Shown here one piece after another: positions 33,164 through 45,158 of a stretch of 64,000 nt of DNA. Each line of letters starts with the position of its first letter. Positions within the stretch are counted from its first letter, which is position 1. The position numbers were made by a program, and so were the translations under genes. The stretch lies in contig RMBW01000002.1 in NCBI GenBank assembly GCA_004009845.1, forward strand, positions 248,001 through 312,000. The letters run 5' to 3'. Below the pieces are notes generated by a model. The model searched no databases and was not told where the DNA came from. It saw only the letters and a program-made list of their open reading frames with translations. This stretch comes from Davidsoniella eucalypti (Eukaryota; Ascomycota; Sordariomycetes; Microascales; Ceratocystidaceae).

Positions 33164-35516
33164 CTAATGAAGCCGCCGTCCATACGGATCCTCGCCGGCC
33201 CCGGCATGGGGCAAAGGCGGTACCGGTGGCGCCTCAGTCCTCTTCATTTTAGATCCTGTAGCACTGCGACTTCTAAGTTGATCGGACACACTAACTGCCG
33301 TAGACGGTCGACCTCGAGACTCGGCTCTGCCTGTACTCCGGACAGTGTTTGCTCTACCTAGTCCAATACCACCGCCCATACCCGAGCCAATAACGACGCC
33401 ACTACTGCTCACGCCGATGCTTCCGCCAGATGCGCTCTTGGGCATCCCGACAGCAGTGCTACTCACGCCGCCTTGCGATGCTATCGGATAGTTGAAGTTA
33501 CTCCCGTTCGCCCGTCCTCCGGCTAAATCGACCAATGGGACGCCTGCCGGTGCACGCACTGCGTGGCCTAGTCTGTCGTACCTCGTAGATGGCAGCGGTG
33601 TATCAAAGTCCAGTAGAGGCCGTACCGAAGCACCGCCCGCTGATGTACCAGGCGTTGCTCCGGTGCTTGTGCCTCCACGCGACTGGGACCGTGAACCTCC
33701 CGGTCGTGGGCCGGAAGTGTTTGTACGCCCACGGCGCTGTGCTTGATCTTGGGCGAAGGCGTTGGGTGGTGGAGGTGCTTGCTGTTGCAGCTTGTGCGAG
33801 TGGGAATGGAAGCCACCAGAGGTCACATGAGTGCTTTTACTTCGTGAAGGCAAAGTTATGGTGCCGCCAGAGCACATTCCGGGTGTCAAAGATGGTATCG
33901 TAGTTGTTGCTGATATGGGTGTAGTCATTCCACCGTTGAGAAGAGATGGTCCGGCCGTGAAAGGTGACATTGGGCCTGATGGCGTGGTCATGGCAGCAAC
34001 CTCTTGTTTGCGCTTTTCATATGTAGCACCCAGAAGACCAGACGATATGAAACCAGGTTCCGATTCTAGGGTGTGTGCCCTTGTAGGGACCTTCCGAGTT
34101 GGTTTTGAGTTTGAGGATGAAATTGGAGATTGTGATTGCCGAGACATGTTGACATTTATCGCAGCTTCAACCAGTGGGAACGTCGAGATTTTGTTTGCCT
34201 TGTTCAAAAACTGGTTTGGGTGTGGTTGTTGCTGCTGCTGCTGCTGGTCCCTTTTATAGGCGCCTCCTGTAGATAGCTTTGGTAGACTAGGCATAGCAGG
34301 TGCTGCCGGGTCGGTGGTAGTTGGTTGGCGTGCATTACGATGTGATACTGTAGTTGAACGCGTAACCGAGGAAGTCCTGGGCACATAACGTTCAGAATCC
34401 GGGGCTTTTGTCGTCTCACGACGTGACGGCCTCCGAGCTCCCGAAGGTAAAAAGTCTTTACCGAAATCTTCCAAAGGTTTGTCAAAACGAGACATATCAA
34501 TGAGTGGCTCAAAGTCGCCAATGGTGTACGGTTTCTCACTGATAGAAACCTTCATGCGGTGGTGACCCAGCTGGGAAATTTCAGCCCGTATGTGTTCTGG
34601 TATAGCTGTTGCTGATGATGATGTCGAGCCACCAGCAAGCTTAGTATCAACAACTCCCATCTTGTTCACGAGGTACCAACTACGCCAGCCATGGATATGG
34701 TTGTGAAATCTATGAGCTTGGTCTGCGTCATCGGTGCAGAAAAAATGCACAAAGTTCTCACCGTTAGGGAAGACAACTTGTTTTTGCAGACTCTTGACGG
34801 CATAGCAGAAGCGTTTGGGAGCCTTGAGCACCTTCCAAGCGGCTGAGCCAACTTCGAGGGGTGGTTGGAAGATATCAAAATCCGAAAGATGGCACAGCGT
34901 CTGGGAATCCTTATCACTCGCCTTAAGGTCCGACTTTTTGGCCATGAACATCTGCCCTGATTCATTAAGTGTGACACAACGCTTCTGCCACTTTCCCGCT
35001 CGACCGGAATGGTACATCTGGAAGCAGAAGCCAACCGGCGCCTTTGAGGTCTTCTCTACGCTGTCCAGCGAGAGATCCCAATCAGCAGCAGAATTTCTAT
35101 CGCGTGGGATGATTTGTAGCGAGTTTTGAGCATCGAAGTCCCATGAGTTTAGAACTTCCTTGATGGGTTCATAACGTCTTAGTCGCCGTTCTAGAAACAG
35201 CTGACGATAGTTTTCAGTTATCAAGCTAGTAGCTGGGTTGATTTTTTGGGCCATGACATTGGCTGCCGAATACAGCAGTTCAGCTGGCGTCGTCTCATTA
35301 GTCACGGGTAGCGAGATAGTGGAATTTCCACAGCTAATAGTGACGCGCTGAGAGGGAAGTTTCAGTTAGCGATCAATAGAGTGGGTAAAGATATACAATT
35401 GAAGTGAAACTTACCCTTTCGCCGGCATTGCTAGCGGTGATCGGAGCATCGATTTGTGGGACGATTCCACCGCCGCCTACGCCGATGTAGCGTTTAGGTG
35501 ATGCTTGTAACGCCAT
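33164..35516 (-). CDS. RA and PH domain protein (possible Ras-family effector)
   Basis: Exons 35415-35516 and 33164-35347 join in frame to 761 residues (intron 67 nt). Residues about 35-115 look like a Ras-association-type ubiquitin fold (RVTISCGNSTISLPV, TPAELLYSAANVM, LFLERRLRRYEPIKEVLNSW). A PH domain follows at about 140-265 (GKWQKRCVTLNESGQMFMAK, then AHRFHNHIHGWRSWYLV). The adjacent RA-PH pair is the arrangement of the Mig10/RIAM/lamellipodin family, which links Ras/Rap GTPases and phosphoinositides to actin. The rest (about 270-761) is disordered, with Ser/Pro/Gly-rich blocks, a short poly-Gln (34225-34245), proline runs (QAPPPPNAF) and APPVPPLP near the end, a likely SH3 or profilin ligand. 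A role in cortical signalling or polarity is inferred from domains only. Confidence 0.78.
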
Positions 35517-37377
35517 TGCTGGCTATGTTCAGTTGTATATGGAATTTATGGAGGAAAACGATAGAGATGCAATACAGACAGACTCAGTAAAGTCGCATAG
35601 AGTAGAATCTCTCTCCTTAAGAGCTGCTCTGCTAGTCACTCTCTCCAATTTTTCTAGTAAAGAGCAAGGGCAAACAAGAAGACCCAGACGATGGAATGAA
35701 TGGTCAAAACACAGCTCTTTAACCTCAAGACAAAGCGGTGTGTACGTCTTAGCACTAAGAAAGTTGGCCAAGGACCACGAAATGGCCTGGTTTAGATTGT
35801 ATGATTTGAGGTCAAAAAGCCGAGACTTTGGATCGGTTTCTCGTCGTCTTTTGTAAAATGCAAACGCTAGATAATATAATAGGATGAAAAGTACCGAAGT
35901 TTCCAAGGAAATTTGAAGGAAAAGAAAGGAATAGTAAGTCCACTACTGGCAAAGAAACAGTGGCTCTTCTCCAAGTTCGAAGATGATGGCTGGGAAGGAA
36001 GAAACTCGCAAATAACTTGTGTTGGCAGACTAGGAATGAAGTAGACAGAAGAGAAGATAAAAATTAAAAACAAATCATGGTGTGGGAAATTTTTTGTCTT
36101 TTTCAAAGAGGATAACTAAACAGAAAAAAAGAGAAGAAAAAAAGAATGCAGGGGAACAACACAATACTATATATGTTCATTGAGGCGAACAGAAAATAGT
36201 AGGCAGCGTTCGTTGGGATATACAATACTTTACGGGAAACTACCCAAAACAACGGCCATAACTGCGATCAGACACTTGTCCAAGTAAGCAACTTCTCTTT
36301 TGCTGTCTCCCTGCACTATTTCAATTATTTGTGTGGAAATAGGAAGAATGTACATATAATACATAACAACTACATCTTAATAAGACAACAAAGAAAAGTG
36401 ATCCGTTCGGGGTCTCAGGGAACAGAACGCACAAGCACATCAGTAAGACTCAGATGAATTCAATAGCTGACTGCCTCATGTCTTCTCCCATTAATTGCTG
36501 ATCTCAAAGCTTTGTTTTGTTTCTCTGCCTGCAACCTCGTAGTTGTGTCGTAGCGCCTGCCAAGATACGCCTGACTTGTCTTTTCTTATTCTTTCTTTTT
36601 TTTTTTCTTTTTTTTTCTTTTCTCAACTTCTCCCCAGATCGTCTATCCCGGCGTCCTACTCTCTAAAAATAAAATAGAAAGAAGTAAACAAAATACATTG
36701 AAACCTGCGAGAATCCATTTCCCTCCTCTCTTTTTCTCCTTTCTCTCCTCCTTCTCCGCAAGGGAAAAAAAAAAGAACAAGAGTAGTGGGACAGAAAACA
36801 GCCAAAGGAAATTAAGGGCAAGAGACAGCTTCCTCTAAGTGTTTTGTTTCTTCGTATTCTACCCTAAAACCATCAGCATACAGATACAGTACTACAATAG
36901 TACTTCTACTCATCGAACCCGGCTGTAACTCTGTGCGGAAGGAATCAAGAACCTGCAAGGAACAAAGCTCAAAGACTAATCCGAATACTTGAACAATGGA
37001 AATGGAAGCCAAGTTGAAGATCAAAGATCTAGTACAGCATTTCCTCAAAGCTCTTGACTCTGGACATCCTCAGCCCAAGTTCATGATAAAGTGTATTATG
37101 ACAGTAAATCAGCTACCAATATTATCACCACTATACTAATAAATATCGATCACCGGTTCCCACTAGAATAAAAAGAAAACACAAACTCTTCTCTAAAATG
37201 AGGGAAACTTTAGCAAATATGGCGCAAACAAGTAGCGGACGCCCGAATTCAATTGAATCATGCGCCGCCATACGCCATACAAGCTAACACATGAAAATAA
37301 ATTAAGAAACGATGTCTAACATGTCTGTTCACGTTCGTTTTCTCTCTCTCTCTCTCTTCCTCCCTCTTCCTTTCTTC

Positions 37378-37410
<33 letters not shown>

Positions 37411-38937
37411 ATTCATCTATCTAATGCATGTCCTTCTTCTGTTCAACACGGGCAGGAAAATGCAGTACGACCAGAATCTACAGCCAGGTTCCGGTTGGCC
37501 AACTAACTAGCCCTGTCTTGTCCTCCTTCCCGCCAACCCAATCTAACCTTCTGCTTGCTCTTCATTCATGTTACATGTTCTTGTCTTGTCCCTTTATGCT
37601 GTGAAATTGCCGGTTGGCTGGGTACGATCTGTATGGTCCCTTCATCCCAAATTGACCTTTCCTTTTCTTCCTTATGCATATTTTTGTTGCTATCCCTTTA
37701 TTCGATCAGAACACATCAACCTACGTTTCTAGGGGTTCTCGGAAAAAATGCAAAGCTAAATTATACATATATAATGGGCCAACCACTAGTTACGTACAAG
37801 ATCCATGGTAATCGTCCGTCAAATCTTCTGTTGTGAGAAATGTTAGAAACAAATGATAACTAACAGAATAAAAATATGCACCGTAAATGACACAGAAACG
37901 AAGTGTTCCCCCTGTTCATCTATTCGTTTTGCTCACAAGGTAACATGGAACGAACTCTCAGGGCACAACAGTGCGACCCTACACCGACAGATGCCACCAA
38001 AAGCACCTGCTAGAACTCACCAACCTTACGGAATCTTTACTACTTCATACTCTTCTGTTCTAGACTATGTTTTTTTGATTTGTTCGTGATATCAGCTGCA
38101 TTGAGCAGACCGTCGCAGTCGAGCAAGTATGCTCGTCTCTTCACTGCGATTCTATGATGAAATATGACGATCGGATGGCATTCGGCAACATTCAATACAC
38201 CCTAACCCTACTAGATGATCGCCAATAGTCTCTTCCTTTACTGCGTCATTGCATTTCCCAAGCGAGCATAAACTGGTTGTACATCAGCTGAAAATGGTGT
38301 TGGCCTATGAAGCTGGGCTTTTTTCTTTCTTTGTAGTCAATAGTAAAATCAAGGCAGACTTAAGATTTCGTTAACGGGTCAGGCGGCATCGCCCAAGACG
38401 GCAATAGAAGCCGGTATAACTAGACCAGGATCAACTTCATCACCTCTAATGTTCTGATGCTCTCTCTTTTTCCGTCTGTTTCTTTCTTTGAATATCTACC
38501 GTACCAATGACGAATGAAAACTCGACCAAAACTATGCTGAAAGGGGAGGTTGATAGACACCCATATATGGTGTTACGTACGTGTACTATCTGATAGTGTG
38601 TTCTTCTCTACTATCTATACCTTGAACTCTCCCTTCGTAAAGCATCACAAAATTACACCTTACTATCTATGTAGGCTTCATTCCTATTGGGCATCAATGC
38701 ATGTTCAGCTTGTCACCAAGACAAAGGAAAACGAATCTCACGAAAAAAAGAAAAAAAGAAAAAGTCCCTCTCCACGTAAGAGAAATAAAGGAAAAATATG
38801 TATGGATTATTTCTTCTCAAGACGTAAAACCAACCAACAACCTCCAAGGGAGAGTACTATACATAACGACAAAACCCATCCCCTGTACTCTGTATATATT
38901 TTTCCAACCACTACTCCAAAATTGTTATATTAGATGT
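35517..38937. other. Long gene-free region upstream of the RA-PH gene
   Basis: 3.4 kb. The first 0.4 kb is probably promoter and leader. The rest is AT-rich with homopolymer runs, for example T-rich 36590-36625. A (CT)n microsatellite spans about 37338-37410. A CCCTAACCCTA sequence near 38200 is two telomere-like units only. No recognisable gene. Confidence 0.5.
37338..37410 (+). repeat. (CT)n/(TCTC) microsatellite
   Basis: Imperfect CT dinucleotide runs interrupted by CC and TT, including a long uninterrupted TCTC run near 37385-37410. Confidence 0.9.
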
Positions 38938-38984
38938 GTTTTTTTTTAATTCATTTTTATTAAGGTGGAAATGGAGCTTTAATA
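38938..38984 (-). mobile_element. Retroposon 3' end with poly(A) tail (fragment)
   Basis: On the minus strand this reads ATTAAAGCTCCATTTCCACC, then AT-rich DNA ending in AATGAATT and a run of nine A. The same sequence with few changes ends the element at 43853-43897, and a related tail ends those at 44055-44104 and 58622-58665. A shared 3' end directly followed by an A-run marks 5'-truncated non-LTR retroposon or SINE copies. I found no clear target duplication here, and the internal end is not defined. Confidence 0.6.
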
Positions 38985-40678
38985 GCCCTGAACTGATACT
39001 AGTACACAATGTAAGGTGAAGGACAACCTACTTCTCAACAGTGACAGGCCACTGAGATACAGAACATTTGTTATGGTTTAGTTATATGCTATTCCTGGGC
39101 ATTTCAACTTCTACTCCTTTCCGGGAAAAAACCACCTCATTGGGAACCTGTCTCCAAACCTCTGAGTGTTTTGTAGCTCCTTGTATTATGAACCCTCTTA
39201 GAATAAATATATTTGATTGAAAGTCCTCTGCTTGATTTTCTGGCAATTCTGGCAAAACTGTGTGCTAGTTACAAATATCTCTCTTTCTTTTTTCCCTAGA
39301 AACTCGTCCCTTCTTTCCCCTTCTACCGCCATCAAAATGATAGAGAAAACTGAAAATGGGATGAACATACACCTTCTGTAATTATAACCGAATTTCTATC
39401 TCATCTCATACTTTAGAAACATCAACAGACTACATACATCTAGTATGATTCAATATGATATTGTACCAACTAAAATACCTACTTTTGACTAGTAAGATAT
39501 ATATATCATAGTTTGTATTCTATCCATTTATCAGCGCGATATTCCATAAAACATCCCTTGTTCCTGAAATTCCTGCCCACTAATGACCTACTCATGAACT
39601 CTAGTCAGTCCGTCTATACACTTCATCTTGCTCCTTCTTTCTTCCGCCTTCTTTGACTATCCTCGAGCCTCCATTCTCTCCCTTGGTTAAGAATAAGACT
39701 GCCCTGGAAAGAAAAGAAAATAACAAGAAATAGTCTTAGCCCGGAACCTTCCCCCTTTTAGACTCCCTTTTCATATCAGTTCAATGATCATCAAATGCCA
39801 CACATAATACGTACATAAATATTGACTTCTTTATCTGTTCCCTTATATATCGAGGCGTCACAAGACAGAAACTCGTCATCAAATGTTGATTTGTATCACA
39901 AGTATCTCAACAGAAAGAACCACGATGAGTATCAGTGAACGCTTTGTAGTCGATTTAAGCTTTAACGAAACGATTCAATAACCGGGCATATCTATTGAAG
40001 GCCATGTGTGAAATCTACACAGGGTATGGGTATACATATACAACATGGTTTACTCGCTCTCTTTTCTCATCTAGAGAACAAGTAGAGAGTCCTTGTGTAA
40101 TGGCTTCTTTCTCATGTCTCGTACATAAACCTTGATATAGTCCAGCTCCTAAAAGGAGTCCTTGCCGTCTCCTGTCTGATACTTCTTCCCTCGTCGGATT
40201 TAAGGTGTACTAGTGACTCACGATAGAAGTCCGTTGGAGTACCGGTTCCGTTGACCAATGTGGAAATTACATGTCGTAACAACTTTCTGTTCCAGGATAG
40301 TTATTGTCGTCGGTACATACCACCTTCTCTCTTTTGCAACTCTGACTACTATAGTTGAGATGGTACCAATTCAGAACTTCTTCATTCTAAGACACAGTAG
40401 TATACTAACTCAAGTATTTGTAATATATAAGGATTTTGATAGGCCGTGAAGTCATTTCATCACAATTAAGTTAGAGATACTCGAACTTCATAGTAGTAGG
40501 TAGTAAACACCTACCAAGATTCGATTTAACAAATAATGCACCCAACAGAACAACTTGACAACACCCTACAAAGCAAATCGCCCCCCTTACTCGAGGATAA
40601 CTTACACATACCCCGATATAGCCTCGACTGCATCTGTAGTATAATAACTAACTGTCGGTCACTCGATCCATCTCGCTT
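38985..40678. other. Gene-free region downstream of the MAT2B-like gene
   Basis: 1.7 kb of AT-rich sequence with no supportable gene. It holds GAACCCTCTTAGAA at 39190-39203, closely matching 18484-18497. Confidence 0.5.
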
Positions 40679-41931
40679 TTATTTCCGGAAAGCACCTAGT
40701 TCCCTCCGCCACCATGCAACAAAGTCCATTGTTGCCACATTGATACCGAGATCCTTGAGTGCCTGTGTGCTTAGATGGCAATCGTACGGACGCTGGACAG
40801 TTGCATTCGGATCTCCTCCATCAGTCTGCGGCTCTAGACCGGAAATCGGTAGGCCCATTATCTCGGCAAAACGCTCACAGATGCCATACTTGGTTGTACG
40901 GTCCTCACTAGAGAATTGGAGGATGGTGGGGAGGGTTTCCGAGACAGGTGTGCCGAGATACTTGACTGCAATATCTATACACAAGAATGTCAGAAGATAT
41001 GATTATAAAGGTCGGGACATAATGAGAGAGTAACTGTCATATGTTTGGCTACGCAGCCTCAACAAATATTTTGGAAGCATGTTAACATACCTTTGATGAC
41101 ACGCGCTACATCCTCCGTGTTTGTCGGGTATCTCACCGACCATGCGTCCATCTTGATCTTTCCACCTTCTTGAGACTTCCACAACGAGTCCATGAGAACA
41201 TTTACAGCGCTTTCGGCAGGAGTCTCGGCGTGTCCATACAGGACGGGAACACGCAGGACCACACCTCTTGCTTGAGTGCCTGCCTTTGCTGAGTATGTGT
41301 CTAGGACAGCCAGCTCACCATCACGTTTCGTCTGTCCATAGAAGTTGGGAGGGCTGGGCTCTGCGGTCGCGCTATACGGAGCTTCGCCTTGGATTCCGGG
41401 GAAGACATAGTCAGTTGATAGATATACGAGCAAGATGCCGCGCTCTGCACATTGTGCGGCTAAGGACCCCGTAGCAGAAACATTGAGTGAGCGGGCAGCT
41501 TCGGGGTCTTTATCGACTTTGTCTGGAAACCGTTGAGCAGCGCCTATAGATGAATGATTAGTGAGTGTCAATGGTAACCAACCTACATCATAACTCATGG
41601 AACGTCTATAACACAACATAGTGCTATCAAAGGCTGCAATAGTTGTATTAATGCATAATCAAGGGTTTATCTCACAGTGAACTACAACCTTAGGCCTATA
41701 CAAACTAACATTAGCAACTTACAGGTCATGTCGAGATATTGACTGGACTTACTGGACTTTCTCCAGCACAGCGGAGATATCTTCTGGCTTGCCCAAATCG
41801 GCCTTGAGTATAGATACACCATCGGCTCTAGAGTAGCCTAGTCCCTTGGTCTCAAAGCCATGGTCACCCAGGGCTTTAATGACTTCACGGCCCAGCAGGC
41901 CGGTAGCGCCAGTGACGAGAGCCTGAGCCAT
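40679..41931 (-). CDS. MAT2B/RmlD-like NAD(P)-dependent reductase (SDR family)
   Basis: Four exons, 41753-41931, 41676-41695, 41091-41543 and 40679-40974, join in frame to 315 residues. The second exon is only 20 nt, yet it restores the conserved KVVVHCAAQRFPD. The N-terminal GATGLLGREV (about 8-17) is the Rossmann glycine motif. LSTDYVFPG and Tyr135-x3-Lys139 (FYGQTK) are the SDR active-site region. Closest family: methionine adenosyltransferase regulatory subunit beta and bacterial RmlD dTDP-4-dehydrorhamnose reductase. In fungi such proteins are usually annotated as RmlD-like or NAD-dependent epimerases and the substrate is unclear. Because the catalytic Tyr/Lys are kept, an active reductase is possible. 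Protein is probably cytosolic. Confidence 0.85.
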
Positions 41932-43816
41932 TATTCCTACAGATGACGAAGGTAATTCTCTTGGAGCGGGGTGGTTGTTGTGAAAACGATATGTTGGGTT
42001 TTTGTTCGGGAGCGGAAATGCCGCTACTGTTTAGTGAACTCGAGAGGTCCCTTTCCAAAGCTAGAAGAGGTCGAAGTTGGAGAAGCTTTCCTTGCAAGTT
42101 GGCTTTGTGTGGCTCTTCTTCAGTGGGCGGCGGCGGGGTGGATAAAAAAGAGATATCAATCAAGGTTTAGGGGAACGATGTGTTGTGTGGCAGACGCCGG
42201 TCAGGAGATTATCAAGACCGAACAAGAAGATGCAGTTTCTGTATGCAGTTTCTGTATGCAGATGCTGCAGGATAGATGCAGGGTGATGTCGTTCGCTGAG
42301 TTTCTGTTGTGGCCCTTATCCTAAAGCTTTGTTGATGTTGATTGTTGATGTATTCTCTGATGACGAATAATGGGTGCTTCATGGAGCTCCATTTTACGGA
42401 AGTGGTAGCTTATTTGGCTGCGATTCTAACCACATGATTTTTAGTGCTTTTTGGTGCTTTTTTCAGTGTGAGGTCTTCTGTAATTCAGAGACCAATGTGG
42501 TCGAAAGCACACTCTCTCTCTTCCTGCTCAATGTCTTTAATTCTGAAGCCTCAAGCATAATCATATAATGATGAGGGGGGTTACGGTATCATATCCGTCC
42601 ATCGAGATAACTCTGTTGCCCCAAAGGACGCCGGAATGTAACTGCAACTCGAATTTCAACATCGACTGTGACTGAGAGAATTACGGCGACTGTACGCTGT
42701 GGAGTAAACGGGTGGGTTGCATGCCATGTCAAGATCGAGCCGGCCATAAGAGGAATTTCATATGCGTAGCTACTTGACAAGATCATACATCGCGATGATA
42801 GCATGTGGCGAACACATAGTGGCGGCTCGGCCGGTCACGTCATTGGAAAGATAGTTCGTCTATCCATCTATCGACCTTTGGTATGAGCTCAGCCTTCCAT
42901 CAATCTGTTGCTCTCTATTTTCCCAGCAGTTGAAATGTGGCCAGTCCAAGCTTTTCGCATCATCACCATCTCACTACTGTTGGCTCGGTCTATAGACAAG
43001 CAGCCAAGAAACCAACCATGCTGACACAGGGCCCTTGCACTTGTTTCTATTTTATTTTATTTGGTTGCTTTCTCCAGGAGCATTGACTTCTTTGGATGGT
43101 CTAGTCCAACTGGCGCCTCGACCTTCTACATATGCCTGTTCGCCAGGATTTGTTTACTAGTAATAGCACAGCACAGCACAGCTTGAGATTTTCTGTTCAG
43201 CGGTCATCACAAGCCAGCATCGGGTCTGTTTACCTAGCTATGCTGCTGCTCCCTAGTATTCTCCTATTTTGCTTGGCCCTTATCCCGTTTGTTAATATAG
43301 GCATATCCAACAATCGAATATATCTGCTGTCGATAATGTAGTTGTACGTAGAGATGTGCTGGTTATAATGGCCACTAATATATTGCCTAGACCGCCATCG
43401 CATCCTAACCAGCTTACTGGTCCGTTTCCTGCTATGTCGATCATACATACATGTATGTAGCTGGTTTCTTCACATGTTCTTGTATCTTGATTCTCGATAT
43501 CCTTAGTCCTACAGCTACACTTTGATTCAAGACAAGAACCACGCTAAAATAGTCTCCTCTCTATCTCTTCAAGCTAAAACTAGACGAAAAATACATGAAA
43601 AGGCCTTCAAGTGCTTCATCTTATTTCTCAAATGAGATTGAGGACGCTTGGCGCCTCAGTTCCTGAATTCATTCCACACAGTACAAATATTGCTCTGACC
43701 CCCCTTGATGAGTGTGCCAATATTTCATTGACTTCCCCTTCCATGTTAGCAGATTATTACTATTATATGGCACATTTTCATATTGTAACCAGATATCGGA
43801 CGCTTGCTTGACCCAA
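41932..43816. other. Gene-free region
   Basis: The first 0.4 kb is the upstream region of the MAT2B-like gene and contains a tandem GCAGTTTCTGTAT repeat near 42233-42259. The rest is unremarkable AT-rich sequence with short open frames only. Confidence 0.5.
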
Positions 43817-43842
43817 ATATAGCAAGCAGGCTTGCCTTCATA
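43817..43842 (+). repeat. Left copy of putative outer target-site duplication
   Basis: Begins ATATAGCAAG and ends CTTCATA. Pairs with 45159-45182 with a few mismatches and a two-base length difference. Confidence 0.5.
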
Positions 43843-43916
43843 TTTTTGTCTCTTTTTTTATATTCTTTTTTATCAAGGTGTAAATGGAGCTTTAATATAT
43901 ATGTAACACCTCGGTA

Positions 43917-43965
43917 TGCCAAAAAAGTAATAAAACCGTTCTTGAGCATGCTGATTGTTTCAAGT
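43917..43965 (+). repeat. Left terminal inverted repeat of Tc1/mariner element
   Basis: Starts TGCCAAAAAAGTAATAAAAC and ends GATTGTTTCAAGT, with a 3-base/2-base difference from the right arm in the middle. Confidence 0.93.
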
Positions 43966-44003
43966 GTGAATAGTATGGAGTTTTTGTATTTCTTTTTTCT
44001 AAT

Positions 44004-44797
44004 GGTTTGTATGCTGAGATCAACACCATCAAAACAACTGTCTACCGGGACATCTTCATAGCCCTATAGCTCTATAAGATTAATGAATTATAAAATAAAA
44101 TAAAACTGTCCACCGGGAACATCAACGTGAGGGTTACAAATCGTGAGATGTTGGATTTTATTGACAACGTCTGCTCGCTTCGTACTCTCCAGAGATTACT
44201 CATATCTCTAGTAAAGAAGAAGTGGAAACGACTAAATAGACCTCTTCTAAGGGAACCCCACGAACGGCGACGACTTGAACGGGCCCTACGATATCGAAAC
44301 ATCGATTGGACGCGGGTCATATGGAGTGATCAATGTCAATTTGTTTGTGGTGCTGGTATGCGTACGGAATGGGCCTTCTTAAGTCCTAGAGAGCAGCTGG
44401 AGAAATGCGATGTACGTGAATACAAGACCCACGGTAGAGATATTAGCTACATGGTGCAGTTACGGCACAACAAATCCACGATCTTTATAATTCTGTTCTC
44501 CATATAGTCAAAGCTCTTCTCCGGGATCTAGGCATAGAGGTTGTGATTTGGCCAGCTTATTCGCCCGATCTCAGCCCGATCTTAAACCATTGGACTCTCA
44601 TGAAGGCAGAGATCTATCATCTGCATCCAAAGCTCGAGAATGCCCCTGATACGCCAGAAACTCTTGAGCAATTGGTAGCTGCTGCTAGAGAATCTTGGCA
44701 CTCTATAGATCAAGCTATCTTGAAGAGGCTAGCGGAGACAATACCGCATAGAGTAGAAACAATCATAGAAGCAAAAGGATGGTATACCAAGTACTAA
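44004..44797 (+). pseudogene. Tc1/mariner transposase, decayed
   Basis: Pieces in several frames. Before the inserted retroposon: LYAEINTIKTTVYRDI, an N-terminal helix-turn-helix-like stretch. After it: REMLDFIDNVCSL, ERALRYRNIDWTRVIWSDQC and, after a frame change near 44500, VVIWPAYSPDLSPILNHW. WSDQC carries the first catalytic aspartate. The usual NxW motif has PILNHW where active members have PIENLW, so the third acidic residue is lost. The segment with the second aspartate is not intact. Internal stops, frame changes and the insertion make it non-functional. The C-terminal part (to TAA at 44795-44797) is still well conserved. Confidence 0.88.
44055..44104 (+). mobile_element. Short retroposon tail inserted in the Tc1 transposase
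   Basis: Fifty bases, TTCATAGCCCTATAGCTCTA onward, ending GAATTATAAAATAAAATAAA. They are flanked by direct repeats ACTGTCTACCGGGACATC (44037-44054) and a copy with one substitution and one extra base (44105-44123). The repeat falls inside the transposase reading frame, showing which sequence was duplicated. An A-rich end and an 18-19 bp target duplication point to target-primed reverse transcription. It shares its 3' end with 58622-58665. Confidence 0.8.
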
Positions 44798-45046
44798 GAT
44801 TTATTTAAAAATAAAAATATAAAAAAATTTAAAAAAAAAACCATTTCATATCCTCGGGATTGTAATGTAGGTGAAAACTCCATCCATGCCACTACCCATT
44901 GTGATAATGCTGATGATAGCTGGAAAGTGTTGATTAGAAAATAAGAAAAAAGCACATGTAGAAGCCGGAGGCTGGCATACAAACCGTTAGGAAAAAAAAA
45001 TGGAAAAAAAACCACTATTTTTCACACTGTTAAGTTCATCATCGTG

Positions 45047-45094
45047 ACTTGAAACAATCAGCATGCTCAAGAATGTTTTATTACTTTTTTGGCA
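45047..45094 (-). repeat. Right terminal inverted repeat of Tc1/mariner element
   Basis: Reverse complement of the left arm over 48 bases, starting ACTTGAAACAATC and ending CTTTTTTGGCA on the plus strand, followed by TA. Confidence 0.93.
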
Positions 45095-45158
45095 TAGTGC
45101 ATGCAAGGAGACTACATGGGGTCAATAATATCGCAGTCGAGCTCTGATGTGCAACCTG

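Larger units (their letters stand above)
43917..45094 (+). mobile_element. Tc1/mariner transposon, defective, with intact terminal inverted repeats
   Basis: A 1178-bp element bounded by 48-49 bp inverted repeats (43917-43965 and 45047-45094) differing at two positions. It is flanked on both sides by TA (43915-43916 and 45095-45096), the hallmark target duplication of Tc1/mariner. Inside are remnants of a transposase of the DDE type on the plus strand. The ends look younger than the coding region, so this copy may have been moved by a transposase acting in trans after its own gene decayed. A 50-bp retroposon tail interrupts it at 44055-44104. Confidence 0.9.
43843..45158 (-). mobile_element. 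Outer retroposon fragment, split by a Tc1/mariner insertion
   Basis: The left side (T-run at 43853-43859, then to 43897) matches the retroposon end at 38938-38984, with the poly(A) tail on the minus strand. A degenerate direct repeat of about 25 bp flanks the whole structure: 43817-43842 and 45159-45182, both starting ATATAGCAAG and ending TTCATA. It looks like an aged target-site duplication. Without the Tc1 element, only about 130-140 bp of retroposon remain, so it is heavily 5'-truncated. The outer boundary on the right is inferred from the direct repeat only. Confidence 0.5.

Noticed and set aside
35529..35906. 125-codon minus-strand frame upstream of the RA-PH gene
   Set aside because: It lies in the probable leader/promoter, is lost in low-complexity context and has no recognisable domain.
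38199..38212. CCCTAACCCTA telomere-like sequence
   Set aside because: Only two units; too short to be an interstitial telomere tract.
43611..43811. 66-codon open frame left of the transposon nest
   Set aside because: No similarity to transposase or any known domain.
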